From contig CAVQMB010000042.1 in assembly GCA_963713445.1 (NCBI GenBank), positions 1-64,000 of the forward strand: DNA of 64,000 bases, written 5' to 3'. Source of the DNA: CAVQMB01 sp963713445 (GTDB lineage Bacteria > Pseudomonadota > Gammaproteobacteria > Competibacterales > Competibacteraceae). The first letter of the stretch is position 1; each line of letters starts with the position of its first letter. The notes below the pieces were generated by a model. The model did no database searches. It was not told the origin of the DNA and saw nothing but the letters and a program-made list of their open reading frames with translations. Shown piece after piece: positions 43,345 through 54,095 of the stretch. Made by a program: the position numbers and the translations under genes.

Positions 43345-43638
43345 AGAAACTCTCCTGTTTCAGTCGTGGTCAGCCCGTGAAGTCGGACTAAGCCATGAGA
43401 CTACGGCCGTGGTGTTTAGTTCTGCAAACCTTATACAAACTGGAAACAAAACGGCGAGTTGTCGCGTTTATTTCTATACAATTCTTTTACTTCTCGTGTT
43501 GTCGTTGCTCAAGATCGGTTCAGCCTGCGTATTTGGCGCCTGGCAGAACACATACCGGCGATGATAGCCATACCGCTAGCGTTTGACAGTCGGCTGTCGC
43601 GTTGACGGCGGCTTACGATATTCGGAGGACTTCAGGTA
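43345..43638. other. 294-bp AT-richer divergent intergenic region
   Basis: Lies between the fasciclin gene and the molybdenum hydroxylase gene, with promoters expected for both. It holds two similar pieces, TTATACAAAC near 43431 and CTATACAATT near 43476, which may be -10 elements read on the minus strand. The short open frames inside it have low-complexity, unlikely products. GGAGG at 43622-43626 serves the downstream ATG. Confidence 0.4.
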
Positions 43639-45953
43639 ATGACGAAATTCGGTACCAGCCAATCGGTCCATAGGGTCGAGGATCAGCGCTTCGTAACCGG
43701 TAAGGGGCACTACCTCGACGACATCAACCTGCCTGGTCAGGTCTACGGCTTCGTAGTGCGCTCGCCGATTGCACATGCGCGGATCGGCCGGCTCGATGCC
43801 AGCGAGGCCCGGCGTGCGCCCGGCGTGCTGGCGGTACTGACTGGTCCGGATCAGGAGGCCGCCGGTGTCAATCCGCGGCTGCCCTGCGAGATACCCATGA
43901 ACAACCGCGACGGCAGCCAGCGCGGTGAGCCGGAACGACCCATGCTGGCCTGGCAGAAGGTCCGGCACGTGGGTGATCCGGTGGCCTTCGTGGTGGCAGA
44001 AAGCCTGGCAGCCGCCAAGGACGCGGCGGAGCTGATCGAGGTCGAGTATGAAGAACTGGATGCGGTGGTTGACACGGCCGGCGCTGCCGCCGCCGGTCAG
44101 GCTCTGGTGCACGATAATGTGCCGGACAATCTGGTGTTCGACTGGGACTATGGTGATGAGCAGGCCGTGACCGATGCGGTGAGCGGCGCGGCCCATGTCA
44201 CCCGACTGGAACTGATCAATAACCGGGTGGTGGCCAATTCCATGGAGCCGCGCGGGGTCCTCGCGCACTATGACAGCGCCACTGGCAGGTTGACCGCTTA
44301 TGCCGGAACCCAGGGCGGCTGGGCGCTGAAGGATTTTCTGGCGCAGGCGGTACTACAGGGTGAGTCCGACCAGGTCCGGGTCATTACGCCTGACGTGGGC
44401 GGCGGTTTCGGTATGAAGGGGGTGTTATATCCGGAATACGCTATGGCGGCCCTGGCCGCACGCCAACTGGAGCGGCCGGTGAAATGGGTTGCCGATCGCA
44501 GTGAGGGATTTCTGTCCGATGCCATGGGCCGGGATCACGTCACCCGGGCTGAGCTGGCGTTTGACGATCGCCATCGCATCATCGGCATGCGGGTCGACAC
44601 CACTGCCAACATGGGCGCTTATCTATCGTTGTTTGCGCCGTTCATCCCCACCGGGGCGGCGCTCAAGGTGCTGCCCGGCGTCTATGATGTCAAACGCCTT
44701 TATTATCGGGTCAAGGGGGTCATGACCAATACCGTGCCGGTGGATGCCTACCGTGGGGCAGGCCGGCCCGAGTCGATCTATGTGATCGAACGGTTGATGG
44801 ATCAGGCCGCGCGTGATCTGGGCGTGGACCGCATCGAACTGCGGCGGCGTAATTTCATTCCCGATTCTGCCATGCCGTTTACCACTGCGGTGGGTGAAAC
44901 CTACGACAGCGGCGAATTCGGCCGGGTGTTGGACCGTGCCCTGGAACAGGCTGACTGGAGTGGTTTTCCGGCTCGCCGTGAGCAGTCCCGACAGCGTGGT
45001 AAGCGGCGTGGCATCGGACTGTGCTATTACATCGAATCGACCATGGGCGACCCGGAGGAGAGCGCCGCGGTGCGGTTTACCGACACCGGTGAGGTCGAGG
45101 TGCTGGTCGGCACCCAGTCCAACGGGCAGGGGCACGAAACCGCTTATACCCAGATTCTGAGCGAACGACTGGGGGTGCCGTTCGACCGTATCCGGGTTAT
45201 TCAGGGTGATACCGATGCCATCCCCATGGGTGGCGGCACCGGCGGTTCGCGCTCGGTGACAGCCGAGGGCTGGGCCCTGGTGGATGCCTCGCAGGCGGTG
45301 ATCGAACGCGGCAAGGATTATGCCGCCCAGATTCTCGAGGCGGCCGTCGCCGACATCGAGTTCCGCCAGGGCGATTTCCGTATCGTCGGTACCGACCGGT
45401 CCGTTGACATTCTCAGCCTGGCGCAGCAGGCCCGTACCATGGCACCTCCGGAAGCGGGCGGCGGTCCGGGTCTGGACAGTGCCGTAACCATTGCAGTCAA
45501 GGCCTGGACGTTTCCCAACGGCTGCCACATCGCCGAGGTCGAGGTCGATCCCGACACCGGCGTGGTCGAGGTGGTCGATTATTCGGTGGTCGACGACTTC
45601 GGTCGCCTGATCAATCCGATGTTGGTGGCCGGCCAGGTCCACGGTGGGGTGGTGCAGGGCATCGGTCAGGCATTGCTGGAACACGTGGTGTACGACGAAA
45701 CCGGTCAGCTGTTGTCCGGTGCATTCACCGATTACACCATGCCGCGAGCCGACACCAGTCCGGCGATCCGCTTCGCCACCGAAGAGATCCCGTGCGCACC
45801 AATCCGCTGGGCATGAAGGGGTGCGGCGAAGCGGGCAGTGTCGGTGCCTGTGCAGCGGTTATAAACGCCGTTATCGACGCTATCGGCGGGCAACCCGTGG
45901 ACATGCCGGCGACACCGCAACGGGTGTGGCGACTTTTGAATCCGGCCGCCTGA
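43639..45953 (+). pseudogene. xanthine dehydrogenase/CO dehydrogenase family molybdenum-binding subunit, one frameshift
   Basis: The large subunit of a molybdenum hydroxylase. Motifs are HRVEDQRFVTGKGHYLDDI at the start, DVGGGFGMKG (about 253), AYRGAGRPES (about 370), GQGHETAYTQI and GGTGGSRSVTAEG. The AYRGAGR loop has no cysteine, unlike the active-site loop of true aerobic CO dehydrogenase, so another substrate is likely. The frame ends early at 45816; a one-base change near 45793 restores RTNPLGMKGCGEAGSVGA, containing the family's invariant catalytic GEAG glutamate, and runs to 45953. The last 50 residues are therefore lost as written. No iron-sulfur or FAD subunit genes are adjacent, so partners would be elsewhere. 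Error or pseudogene cannot be told apart. Confidence 0.8.
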
Positions 45954-45969
45954 ATCGGAGGTGATGGGC

Positions 45970-46461
45970 GTGACCGGTCAGCGGTTGCTGGTGACACTGG
46001 CCGTCGTCCTGATGGCCGGTTGCGCCACGCCCCGCCGCTCGCCCGATCCAGGCGAGCGCATCACCCTGCTGGACGTACACGGGCCATTAATGGTGATACG
46101 GGGTACCCGCTTCATGCCGGCCTCGGCCGGCATGAAGCTGCAACGTGGTGACCAGCTGGCAACGCTGCAGCAAGGCGCGGCCTGGGCCAGTCTGCGTTAT
46201 CGGCGTACCGGCGACGATGCGCCGGCCACTAGCTGCCGGCTACCGTTGCCACCCGGCAGTCAGTTCCTGATCACCGGTCGCCACGACTGCGCCGGCGCCA
46301 GATCGCTGCCACTGCGCAAGCCGGAAATCCCCACAGTGCGTATTCCGTTACCCGGCGCTGCCAGCAACGCCGTCAATGTCCAAGCGCCGGGCTTCAGCCG
46401 CTCCGCCACTAGCGTTAGCGGCGGAGCGATCAAAGGGCTCCAGTTTTTGCATTCCCGGTAA
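45970..46461 (+). CDS. putative lipoprotein with FecR-like pattern
   Basis: About 163 residues. The start has a lipoprotein signal: a few polar residues, then LLVTLAVVLMAGC, with a good lipobox (MAGC). The mature part has ITLLDVHGPLMVIRGTRFMPASAG, then MKLQRGDQL and a Gly/Ala-rich strand pattern, loosely like FecR-type domains. Two further cysteines may pair. GTG 45970 is chosen because GGAGG at 45957-45961 then has an 8-bp spacer; ATG 45964 is the alternative but is too close to it. Located 17 bp after the molybdenum hydroxylase, so possibly co-transcribed. Function unknown. Confidence 0.6.
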   Translation: MTGQRLLVTLAVVLMAGCATPRRSPDPGERITLLDVHGPLMVIRGTRFMPASAGMKLQRGDQLATLQQGAAWASLRYRRTGDDAPATSCRLPLPPGSQFLITGRHDCAGARSLPLRKPEIPTVRIPLPGAASNAVNVQAPGFSRSATSVSGGAIKGLQFLHSR

Positions 46462-46541
46462 CGCCGGACAGTCGGGGCCGGCGCGAGCAACGCGCCACTC
46501 CGCTGTTCCCGGCGCTTGTCCGGTGCGCCTGCAGTGACCGA

Positions 46542-47972
46542 CTATTTCTTGTTGACCTTGTGCAGTGCCCTGTCGTGCACCGACAGGGCTGCTTCGTGCA
46601 CGGTCTCGTACAGGGTCGGGTGGCCGTGGATGGTGCGTGCCAGGTCTTCGCTGCTGGCCGCGAATTCCATCGCCAGCACTGCTTCCTGAATCAGTTCGGA
46701 GGCCAGCGGACCGACGATGTGCACGCCCAGGATCTGGTCGGTCTCGGCATGCGCCAGAATCTTTACCAGGCCGGCGGTCTGCTCCATGGCCTTGGCGCGG
46801 CCGTTGGCGGCGAACGGAAAGCTGCCCGCACGGAACGGGATGCCGGTCGCCTTCAGGGTCTGCTCGGTTTTGCCGACCCAGGCAATCTCCGGATGGGTAT
46901 AAATGATCCAGGGAATCGCGTCGTAGTTGACGTGGCCGGGTTTGTCGGCGATCAGTTCGGCCACCATGACGCCTTCTTCGGAGCCCTTGTGGGCCAGCAT
47001 GGGTCCGCGCACCAGGTCGCCGATGGCGTATACGCCGGGCAGGTTGGTCTGACACAGCTCGTCGACATGAACATGACCGCGCTCGTCGAGCAGCAGGCCG
47101 GTTTCCGGCGAGGCGATGCCATCAGAGTTGGGGCGCCGGCCGACACAGACCAGCAACTTATCTACCGTCGTGGAGTGGTCGCCGTCCTTGTCCTGGAACT
47201 GTACCGTAACCTGCTTCCTGCTGTTTTCGGTGCCGGTTACCCGGGTGCCCAGGCGGATATCCAGACCCTGCTTGCGGAACTGGCGCAACGCTTCCCGTGA
47301 AACCTGCTGATCGACCGGTGCGAGGAAGTCGTCGACCGCCTCCAGCAGTACCACTTCCGCGCCCAGGCGCTTCCACACACTGCCCAGCTCCAGGCCGATC
47401 ACGCCAGCGCCAATCACGCCGAGTCGCTTGGGGACTTCGCTGAATTCCTGCCCGCCGGTGGAATCGACCACCAACTCGCCGTCGATCGGTGCCGCCTTGA
47501 TCTCGATCGGTCTTGAGCCGGTGGCCAGAATGATGTGATCGGCTGCCACCGTGGTTTTTTTGCCCTTGGCCGAAACGACTTCGACCTGCCGCTCCGGCAG
47601 CAGCTTCCCGGTACCCCGCAGCCAGGTTATGTTATTGGCCTTAAACAGCTGGCTGATGCCGTTGGTGAGCTGCAGCACAATCTCCTGTTTGCGCGCCATC
47701 ATCTGGGCCAGATCCAGTTTGACCGAGCCAACCTTGATACCGTGCTTGTCCAGGTTATCGCGTGCTTCGACAAAACGTTCGGAGGACTCCAGTAGCGTCT
47801 TGGAGGGGATGCAGCCGACATTGAGACAGGTGCCCCCGAGCGCTGGGTCGCCCTTAAAATTGACCCATTGTTCGACACAAGCGACTTCCAGGCCAAGCTG
47901 GGCACAGCGAATGGCGGCGACGTAACCGGCGGGTCCGCCACCGATGATGACTACATCATAGGTTTGAGCCAT
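46542..47972 (-). CDS. lpdA: dihydrolipoyl dehydrogenase (E3)
   Basis: 476 residues. Reoxidises dihydrolipoamide in 2-oxo acid dehydrogenase complexes. FAD loop IIGGGPAGYVAAIRCAQLG, redox disulfide GGTCLNVGCIPSKTLL, NAD loop GVIGAGVIGLELGSVWKRLG, and the C-terminal HGHPTLYETVHEAA with the catalytic His-Glu pair. ATG 47972 is used because the FAD domain starts there; the longer frame is an unrelated extension. It is the third gene of sucA-sucB-lpdA, separated from sucB by about 190 bp. Confidence 0.96.
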   Translation of the reverse strand: MAQTYDVVIIGGGPAGYVAAIRCAQLGLEVACVEQWVNFKGDPALGGTCLNVGCIPSKTLLESSERFVEARDNLDKHGIKVGSVKLDLAQMMARKQEIVLQLTNGISQLFKANNITWLRGTGKLLPERQVEVVSAKGKKTTVAADHIILATGSRPIEIKAAPIDGELVVDSTGGQEFSEVPKRLGVIGAGVIGLELGSVWKRLGAEVVLLEAVDDFLAPVDQQVSREALRQFRKQGLDIRLGTRVTGTENSRKQVTVQFQDKDGDHSTTVDKLLVCVGRRPNSDGIASPETGLLLDERGHVHVDELCQTNLPGVYAIGDLVRGPMLAHKGSEEGVMVAELIADKPGHVNYDAIPWIIYTHPEIAWVGKTEQTLKATGIPFRAGSFPFAANGRAKAMEQTAGLVKILAHAETDQILGVHIVGPLASELIQEAVLAMEFAASSEDLARTIHGHPTLYETVHEAALSVHDRALHKVNKK

Positions 47973-48161
47973 GACTACCCCTGATGTTAGGTGTCCTTCC
48001 GGGCGGCGTTTCGCCAGCGGCGAAAACCGGCCCGGCGGGCACGGCATGTTGTGATGTGCGGCGGTGCGCCAGCGCTGGAACGGATCGGCTCGACGGCGGC
48101 TGGCCGCGGTCGCCGGATCACGTGAGCGCTGCTCGGCGCCTGCCGAGTCGGTTTAAACCGG

Positions 48162-49451
48162 TCAGATCTGAAGTAACAGACGGGCCGGATCTTCCAGATA
48201 ATCCTTGATCGCCACCAGGAACGTGACCGCTTCGCGGCCATCGATGATGCGGTGGTCGTAGGAATGCGCCAGATACATCATCGGACGCACCACGACCTGG
48301 CCGTTCTCGACCATGGCGCGGTCCTGGATCTTATGCATGCCGAGGATACCGCTCTGCGGCGGATTGAGAATAGGCGTGGACATCAGTGACCCGAAGACAC
48401 CGCCGTTGGTGATCGTGAATGTGCCACCCGTCAGATCCTCCATGCTGAGGGTGCCGTCCTGCGCTCGCTTGCCAAAATCGCCGATCGTATTTTCGATTTC
48501 GGCGAAACTGAGCTGATCGGCATTGCGCAGGATCGGCACCACCAGCCCGCGTGGTGAGGACACCGCGATACCGATGTCGTAGTAGCCGTGATAGACCATA
48601 TCCGTGCCATCCAGCGAGCCGTTGACCGCTGGATAGCGTTTCAGAGCCTCGACACAGGCTTTGACGAAGAACGACATGAAGCCCAGGCGGACGCCGTTTT
48701 CCTTTTCAAACTTGTCCTTGTAACGGCTGCGCAGATCCATGACCGGGCGCATGTTAACTTCGTTGAAGGTGGTCAACATGGCCGCGGTCTGCTGGGCCTG
48801 CACCAGCCGCTCGGCGATGCGCTGGCGCAGTCGGGTCATGGGCACCCGCTGTTCGACCCGGCCGTAGGTATCCGGCGGCACCGTGGCGGGCGCCGGTTTG
48901 CTCTGGACCGGGCGCGGCGGACTGGCCTCGACCGCTGCAGCGGCCGGGGCCGGCTCCTGCGGGCTGCTTTCGGGTTTGGCCGGGGCGCTTTGCTGCTGAT
49001 CCAGGTAAGCCAACACATCGGCTTTGGTGATGCGGCCATCGCGGCCGCCACCTGTGATGCGACTGACATCCAGATCGTGCTCGCTGACCAGACGGCGTAC
49101 TGCCGGACTCAGGCTGTCCAGGTCCTGTGTCCGGCCGCCCTCGTCGGCGCCACTGGCTTCGGTTTCGCGGCTGCTGTCCTGGGTCGCGGTGGGCTGTGTG
49201 TCGGCGGCCGACCCGCCTTCTTCGATGTTGGCAATGACATCGCCGGCGTTGACAGTCGTGCCATCACTCTTTAGAATCTCGCCCATAACGCCATCGGTCG
49301 GTGCCGGGATCTCCAGCATGACCTTGTCGGTTTCCAGATCGACCAGATTTTCGTCACGCTGGACCGGATCACCCGGCTTTTTGTGCCAGCTGACCAGGGT
49401 GGCATCGGCGACAGATTCCGGCAGGGCGGGGACTCGAACTTCAATGCTCAT
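48162..49451 (-). CDS. sucB: dihydrolipoyllysine succinyltransferase (E2 of 2-oxoglutarate dehydrogenase)
   Basis: 429 residues. Lipoyl domain at about 1-80 with the lipoylated Lys in DLETDKVMLEIPAP; a flexible Ala/Pro/Glu-rich linker; a peripheral-subunit-binding domain (about 110-150, RLVSEHDLDVSRITGGGRDGRITKADVL region); a second Ala/Pro linker; and the catalytic domain (about 200-429), with FNEVNMRPVMDLRSRYKD and the active-site SYDHRIIDGREAV. It transfers the succinyl group to CoA. The gene starts 26 bp after the true end of sucA. Confidence 0.97.
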   Translation of the reverse strand: MSIEVRVPALPESVADATLVSWHKKPGDPVQRDENLVDLETDKVMLEIPAPTDGVMGEILKSDGTTVNAGDVIANIEEGGSAADTQPTATQDSSRETEASGADEGGRTQDLDSLSPAVRRLVSEHDLDVSRITGGGRDGRITKADVLAYLDQQQSAPAKPESSPQEPAPAAAAVEASPPRPVQSKPAPATVPPDTYGRVEQRVPMTRLRQRIAERLVQAQQTAAMLTTFNEVNMRPVMDLRSRYKDKFEKENGVRLGFMSFFVKACVEALKRYPAVNGSLDGTDMVYHGYYDIGIAVSSPRGLVVPILRNADQLSFAEIENTIGDFGKRAQDGTLSMEDLTGGTFTITNGGVFGSLMSTPILNPPQSGILGMHKIQDRAMVENGQVVVRPMMYLAHSYDHRIIDGREAVTFLVAIKDYLEDPARLLLQI

Positions 49452-49477
49452 CAGCAATTGCCTTTTCTGCGGTTGCG

Positions 49478-52325
49478 TTATAGACCAAGCGCTGCGGTGA
49501 CCAGGGCGCGTTGTTGCTCGATATGTAGGCTGTAGCTGCCGGCCGCTGGCGAGGCTGAGGCATCGCGGCCGGCATAGCTAAGCTCGTGACGGGTGCTCAG
49601 CGGCTCCCTCAGTTTGTGCAGGATCTGGTACCAGGCACCCTGATTACGGGGCTCTTCCTGGCACCAAACCAGCTGCCTGGCACGGGGGTAGCGCTCCAGG
49701 GTCTCGGCGTACTGCTTGCGTGGGAAGGGGTACAGCTGTTCGATGCGGACTAACGGCTACGCTACCGAGTTCGTGCTCGCGGCGTGCCTCGAGCAGATCG
49801 TAGTAGACCTTGCCACTGCAGAACACGACCCGATCGACCTTCTTCGGCTCGATCTCGTCGATCTCGCCGATTACGGCCTGGAAGCCACCCTGGCAGAGGT
49901 CCTCCAGACTGTTGACGGCCATCTTGTGACGCAGCAGGCTCTTCGGACTCATTACGATGAGCGGCTTGCGGAAGTGGCGCAGCATCTGCCGCCGCAGCAT
50001 ATGGAAACACTGCGCGGGTGTGGTCGGTACGCAGACCTGGATGTTACGCTCGGCGCACAGTTGCAGAAACCGCTCCAACCGGGCGGAAGAGTGCTCGGGC
50101 CCCTGGCCTTCGTAGCCATGTGGAAGCAGCAGCGTCAGGCCGCACAGACGTCCCCATTTTGACTCCCCCGAACTGATGAACTGATCGATCACCACCTGGG
50201 CCCCGTTGGCAAAGTCGCCGAACTGGCCTTCCCAGATGGTCAGGCCATTGGGTTCGGCGGTGCTGAAGCCGTATTCGAAAGCCAGGATGGCCTCTTCCGA
50301 CAGGATGGAATCGATCACCGTGAACGACTCGCTGGGGACGTCCTGCAGATTCCTGAGCGGTACGTGACTGCTGCCGTCCTTCTGATTGTGCAACACCGCG
50401 TGGCGATGGAAGAACGTCCCACGGCCGCTGTCCTGTCCCGAGATCCGCACCTTGTATCCTTGCGCCAGCAACGTGGCATAGGCCATGTTCTCGGCGAAAC
50501 CCCAGTCCAGATACAGCGCGCCGGCGGCCATCTTGCGACGGTCGTCCATGATCTTGGCGACCCGCGGATTGAGCTCGAAGCCTTCGGGCAAGGTCAGCAT
50601 CTGCTCCGACAGGCTGCGGATGGTTTCCAGCGGCACTGCGGTATCGACGGCCTCCGCCCAGTCGATCCGCTTCAGGCCCGACCAGTCCACCGCGAACGGG
50701 TTTTCGACATGCGTGAGCATCGGCCGCGACACGTTGTGGCCGGCATCGAGCTCAGCCCGGTACTGGTCCTGCATCTCGCGCAGCCCGTTCTGGCCCAGAA
50801 CACCCTCCTGGATCAGCTGATCGGCGTACAGCGCAGCCGGCGATTTGCGGGCCTTGATCTTCTTGTACATCATCGGCTGCGTGGCGGAGGGCTCATCGGC
50901 TTCGTTGTGGCCCAGCCGGCGGTAACACACCAGGTCGATCACGACGTCCTTGTGGAATTCCATACGGTAATCCAGCGCCAGCTGGGTCACGAACAGCACC
51001 GCCTCCGGGTCGTCGCCATTGACATGGAAAATCGGGGCCTGAACCATCTTGGCGACATCGGTACAGTACAGCGTCGAGCGTGCATCCAGCGGGTTTGATG
51101 TGGTGAAGCCGATCTGGTTGTTGACCACCACGTGCACGGTACCGCCGGTGCGATAGCCGCGCACCTGGCTTAGCTGCAGGGTTTCCATGACCACACCCTG
51201 GCCGGCGAAGGCGGCGTCGCCGTGCACCACGACCGGCAGCACTTCCTTGAACGGGATCTCATCGCGACCCTCGCGGTGGCGCTCCAGGCGTGCCCGCACC
51301 GAGCCCTCAACCACTGGATCGACGATCTCCAGATGGGACGGATTGAAGGCCAACGCCAGATGAACCGGACCGCCTGGCGTCTGCACATCGGATGAGAAGC
51401 CCTGGTGGTATTTGACGTCGCCGGAACTGGATTCGATGTTGCGGTGCTTGCCTTCGAATTCCTCGAACAGTTCGGCTGGCGATTTGCCGATGATATTGAC
51501 CAGCACGTTGAGCCGGCCACGGTGCGCCATGCCGATGACGATCTCACTGGCACCCTGGCTGCCGGCCCGCTGGATCATATGGTCCATCAGTGGAATCAGG
51601 CTGTCACCGCCTTCCAGGGAGAAACGTTTCTGGCCCACATACTTGGTGTGGAGATACTTCTCCAGGCCTTCGGCGGCAACCAGTTGGTTGAGCAGCGCCT
51701 TGCGTCCGTCGGCGCCCAGGTCCAGGTGGCCCCGTGGTGCTTCCAGATGCTTCTGGATCCAGCGCTTTTCCTCGGTCCGGGTGATATGCATGTATTCGGA
51801 GCCGATGGTGCCGGTGTAGATATCACGAATCGCGGTGACGATCTCGCGCAGCGTCATCTGGGGTGCAAGCTGCAGCGAGCCGGTGTTGAACACGGTGTCC
51901 ATGTCGGCCTCGGTGAGACCGTGGAAAGCCGGGTCCAGATCGGTAATGGGCGGCCGTTCGCGCAACGCCAGCGGATCCAGGATGGCTGCCTGGTGGCCGC
52001 GGGTGCGGTAGGCGTTGATCAGGCGCAGCACAGCAGCCTGTTTCTGGGCGGCGGCCTCGTCCATATTGACACTGATGGAGCGCCCGCCGGCGGTGGTCGG
52101 GGCCTGCCGGGCCAGCCGGGCAAATGATTCCCGGATCGGAGCGTGGGCGATGTCCTGGCCGCGACCATCGCCGCTCTGGGCCTGCAGGGCGCGGAAGTAT
52201 TCGCGCCAGTTGTCAGGCACCGTGTTCGGATTCTGCAGGAAGCGTTCGTAGAGATCTTCGATGAAAGGGGCGTTGCCGCCGAACAGAGGGGAGGATTGAC
52301 GTAGCTGCTCTAGAAGACTGCTCAT
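49478..52325 (-). pseudogene. sucA: 2-oxoglutarate dehydrogenase E1 component (sucA) with a single-base frameshift
   Basis: Thiamine diphosphate-dependent E1 of the TCA cycle. The frame is good for about 858 residues, with MAHRGRLNVLVN, GDAAFAGQGVVMETLQLS and AFEYGFSTAEPNGLTIWEGQFGDFANGAQ. It then goes wrong at one extra base, near 49751. Removing it changes the reading from GSVAVSPHR to GSVAVVRIEQLYPFP and continues cleanly through QLVWCQEEPRNQGAW to a stop at 49478-49480, giving about 949 residues, normal for the family. As written the protein ends at 49644 and lacks the conserved C-terminus. Because this enzyme matters for aerobic growth, a sequencing error is plausible. Confidence 0.9.
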
Positions 52326-52358
52326 TAACAGGGGCTCCAGCGTCGCAAGTGCGCAAAC

Positions 52359-54023
52359 TCAGGCGAGTTTCCTGTATTTTAGGCGGTGAGGCTGCTCCGC
52401 TTCCACTCCAAGCCGGCGTTTACGGTCCTGTTCGTAGTCGGCGTAGTTGCCCTCGAACCAGACCACCCTGGAATCACCCTCGAAGGCCAGCATGTGAGTG
52501 GCGATGCGGTCCAGGAACCAGCGATCGTGGGAGATCACCACGGCGCAGCCGGCGAAGGCGAGCAGTGCATCCTCGAGTGCCCGCAAGGTCTCGACATCGA
52601 GATCATTGGTCGGTTCGTCCAGCAGCAGAACGTTGCCCCCGCTCCGCAGCAGTTTGGCCAGGTGGACGCGGTTGCGTTCACCGCCTGAAAGGTCCTTGAT
52701 GTACTTCTGCTGGTCGGTGCCCTTGAAGTTGAACCGGCCCACGTAAGCCCGTGACGGGATCTGATAGCTGGCTACGGTGATGATGTCCTGACCGTCGGAG
52801 ATTTCCTGCCACACTGTCCTGCTGCCATCGAGCGTGTCGCGGCTCTGGTCGACGCAGGCCAGCGCCACCGTGTCGCCGATGCGCAGGCTACCGGCGTCGG
52901 GCTGTTCCTGTCCGTTCATGATGCGGAACAGCGTCGTCTTGCCGGCCCCGTTGGGGCCGATTACACCGACAATACCGCCCGGCGGCAGGCGGAAACTGAG
53001 GCTGTCGAACAGCAGCCGCTCGCCGAAGCCCTTGCGCAGTGCATCGGCCTCGATGACCAGATCACCGAGGCGCGGCCCCGGCGGAATGTATATCTCGTTG
53101 GTCTCGTTGCGCTGCTGGAACTCGCGTGACTGGAGTTCCTCGAACTGGCGCAACCGGGCCTTGCTCTTGGCCTGGCGCGCTTTCGGATTGCTTCTTACCC
53201 ACTCCAGCTCGTGCTCGATCGTCCGCCGGTGGGCCGACTCCTCACGGGCCTCCTGCGCCAGCCGTTGATCTTTCTGCTCCAGCCAGGACGAGTAGTTGCC
53301 CTGCCAGGGGATGCCGTGGCCCCGGTCCAACTCCAGGATCCAGCCGGCCACATTGTCGAGAAAGTAACGATCGTGGGTGACTGCCACCACGGTACCCGGA
53401 TAGTCCTTCAGGAAGCGCTCGAGCCAGGCCACCGATTCGGCATCGAGGTGGTTGGTGGGCTCATCCAGCAACAACATATCGGGTTTGGCCAGCAGCAGCC
53501 GGCACAGAGCGACCCGGCGGCGCTCGCCCCCGGACAGCCGGGTAACGTCAGCCTCCCAGGGCGGCAGCCGCAGGGCCTCCGCGGCGATCTCCAGGGTGCG
53601 CTCCAGGTTATGGCCGTCGTTGGCGTCGAGCACAGCTTCCAGTTTGGCCTGTTCCGACGCCAGCTGATCGAAATCAGCGTCGGGGTCGGCGTAAGCAGCG
53701 TACACTTCATCGAGCCGGGTCAGCGCCTCCTTAATGGGTGCCAGGGCTTGTTCAACGTTGCCACGCACGTCGAGCGTTGGATCCAGCTGCGGTTCCTGCG
53801 GCAGATAGCCGATGTTGATGCCTGGCTGAGGGCGGGCTTCGCCGATTATGTCCTGATCGATGCCGGCCATGATCCGCAGCAGCGTCGACTTGCCGGCACC
53901 GTTAAGGCCCAGGACGCCGATCTTGGCGCCCGGGAAGAACGACAGTGAGATATCCTTGAGGATTTCCCGCTTCGGCGGTACCACTTTGCCGACGCGGTTC
54001 ATGGTGTAGATGTATTGGGCCAT
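52359..54023 (-). CDS. ettA: energy-dependent translational throttle protein EttA (ABC-F)
   Basis: 554 residues. Two ABC domains in one chain with no membrane part. First domain: Walker A GLNGAGKSTLL (about 40), signature RLSGGERRRVALCRLLL and DEPTNHLDAESVAW. An arm and linker (about 240-310) rich in charged residues, ending IPPGPRLGDLVIEA. Second domain: GPNGAGKTTLFRI, LSGGERNRVHLAKLL and DEPTNDLDVETLRALEDALL. EttA binds the ribosomal E site and slows early elongation when energy is low. sucA starts only 33 bp beyond its stop, so the two may share a transcript. Confidence 0.96.
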   Translation of the reverse strand: MAQYIYTMNRVGKVVPPKREILKDISLSFFPGAKIGVLGLNGAGKSTLLRIMAGIDQDIIGEARPQPGINIGYLPQEPQLDPTLDVRGNVEQALAPIKEALTRLDEVYAAYADPDADFDQLASEQAKLEAVLDANDGHNLERTLEIAAEALRLPPWEADVTRLSGGERRRVALCRLLLAKPDMLLLDEPTNHLDAESVAWLERFLKDYPGTVVAVTHDRYFLDNVAGWILELDRGHGIPWQGNYSSWLEQKDQRLAQEAREESAHRRTIEHELEWVRSNPKARQAKSKARLRQFEELQSREFQQRNETNEIYIPPGPRLGDLVIEADALRKGFGERLLFDSLSFRLPPGGIVGVIGPNGAGKTTLFRIMNGQEQPDAGSLRIGDTVALACVDQSRDTLDGSRTVWQEISDGQDIITVASYQIPSRAYVGRFNFKGTDQQKYIKDLSGGERNRVHLAKLLRSGGNVLLLDEPTNDLDVETLRALEDALLAFAGCAVVISHDRWFLDRIATHMLAFEGDSRVVWFEGNYADYEQDRKRRLGVEAEQPHRLKYRKLA

Positions 54024-54095
54024 GGGTTCCCGATTCGAGGGTTGCGGATCGGGTCGCGATTGTAACGTATTCCGGCAGTTAGCAGGAGGAAACCA

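Noticed and set aside
43334..43564. Short open frame in the intergenic region before the molybdenum hydroxylase gene
   Set aside because: Overlaps the fasciclin start, has no ribosome-binding site and an unlikely composition.
43639..45953. Aerobic carbon monoxide dehydrogenase
   Set aside because: The active-site loop lacks the characteristic cysteine and no CoxM/CoxS genes are adjacent.
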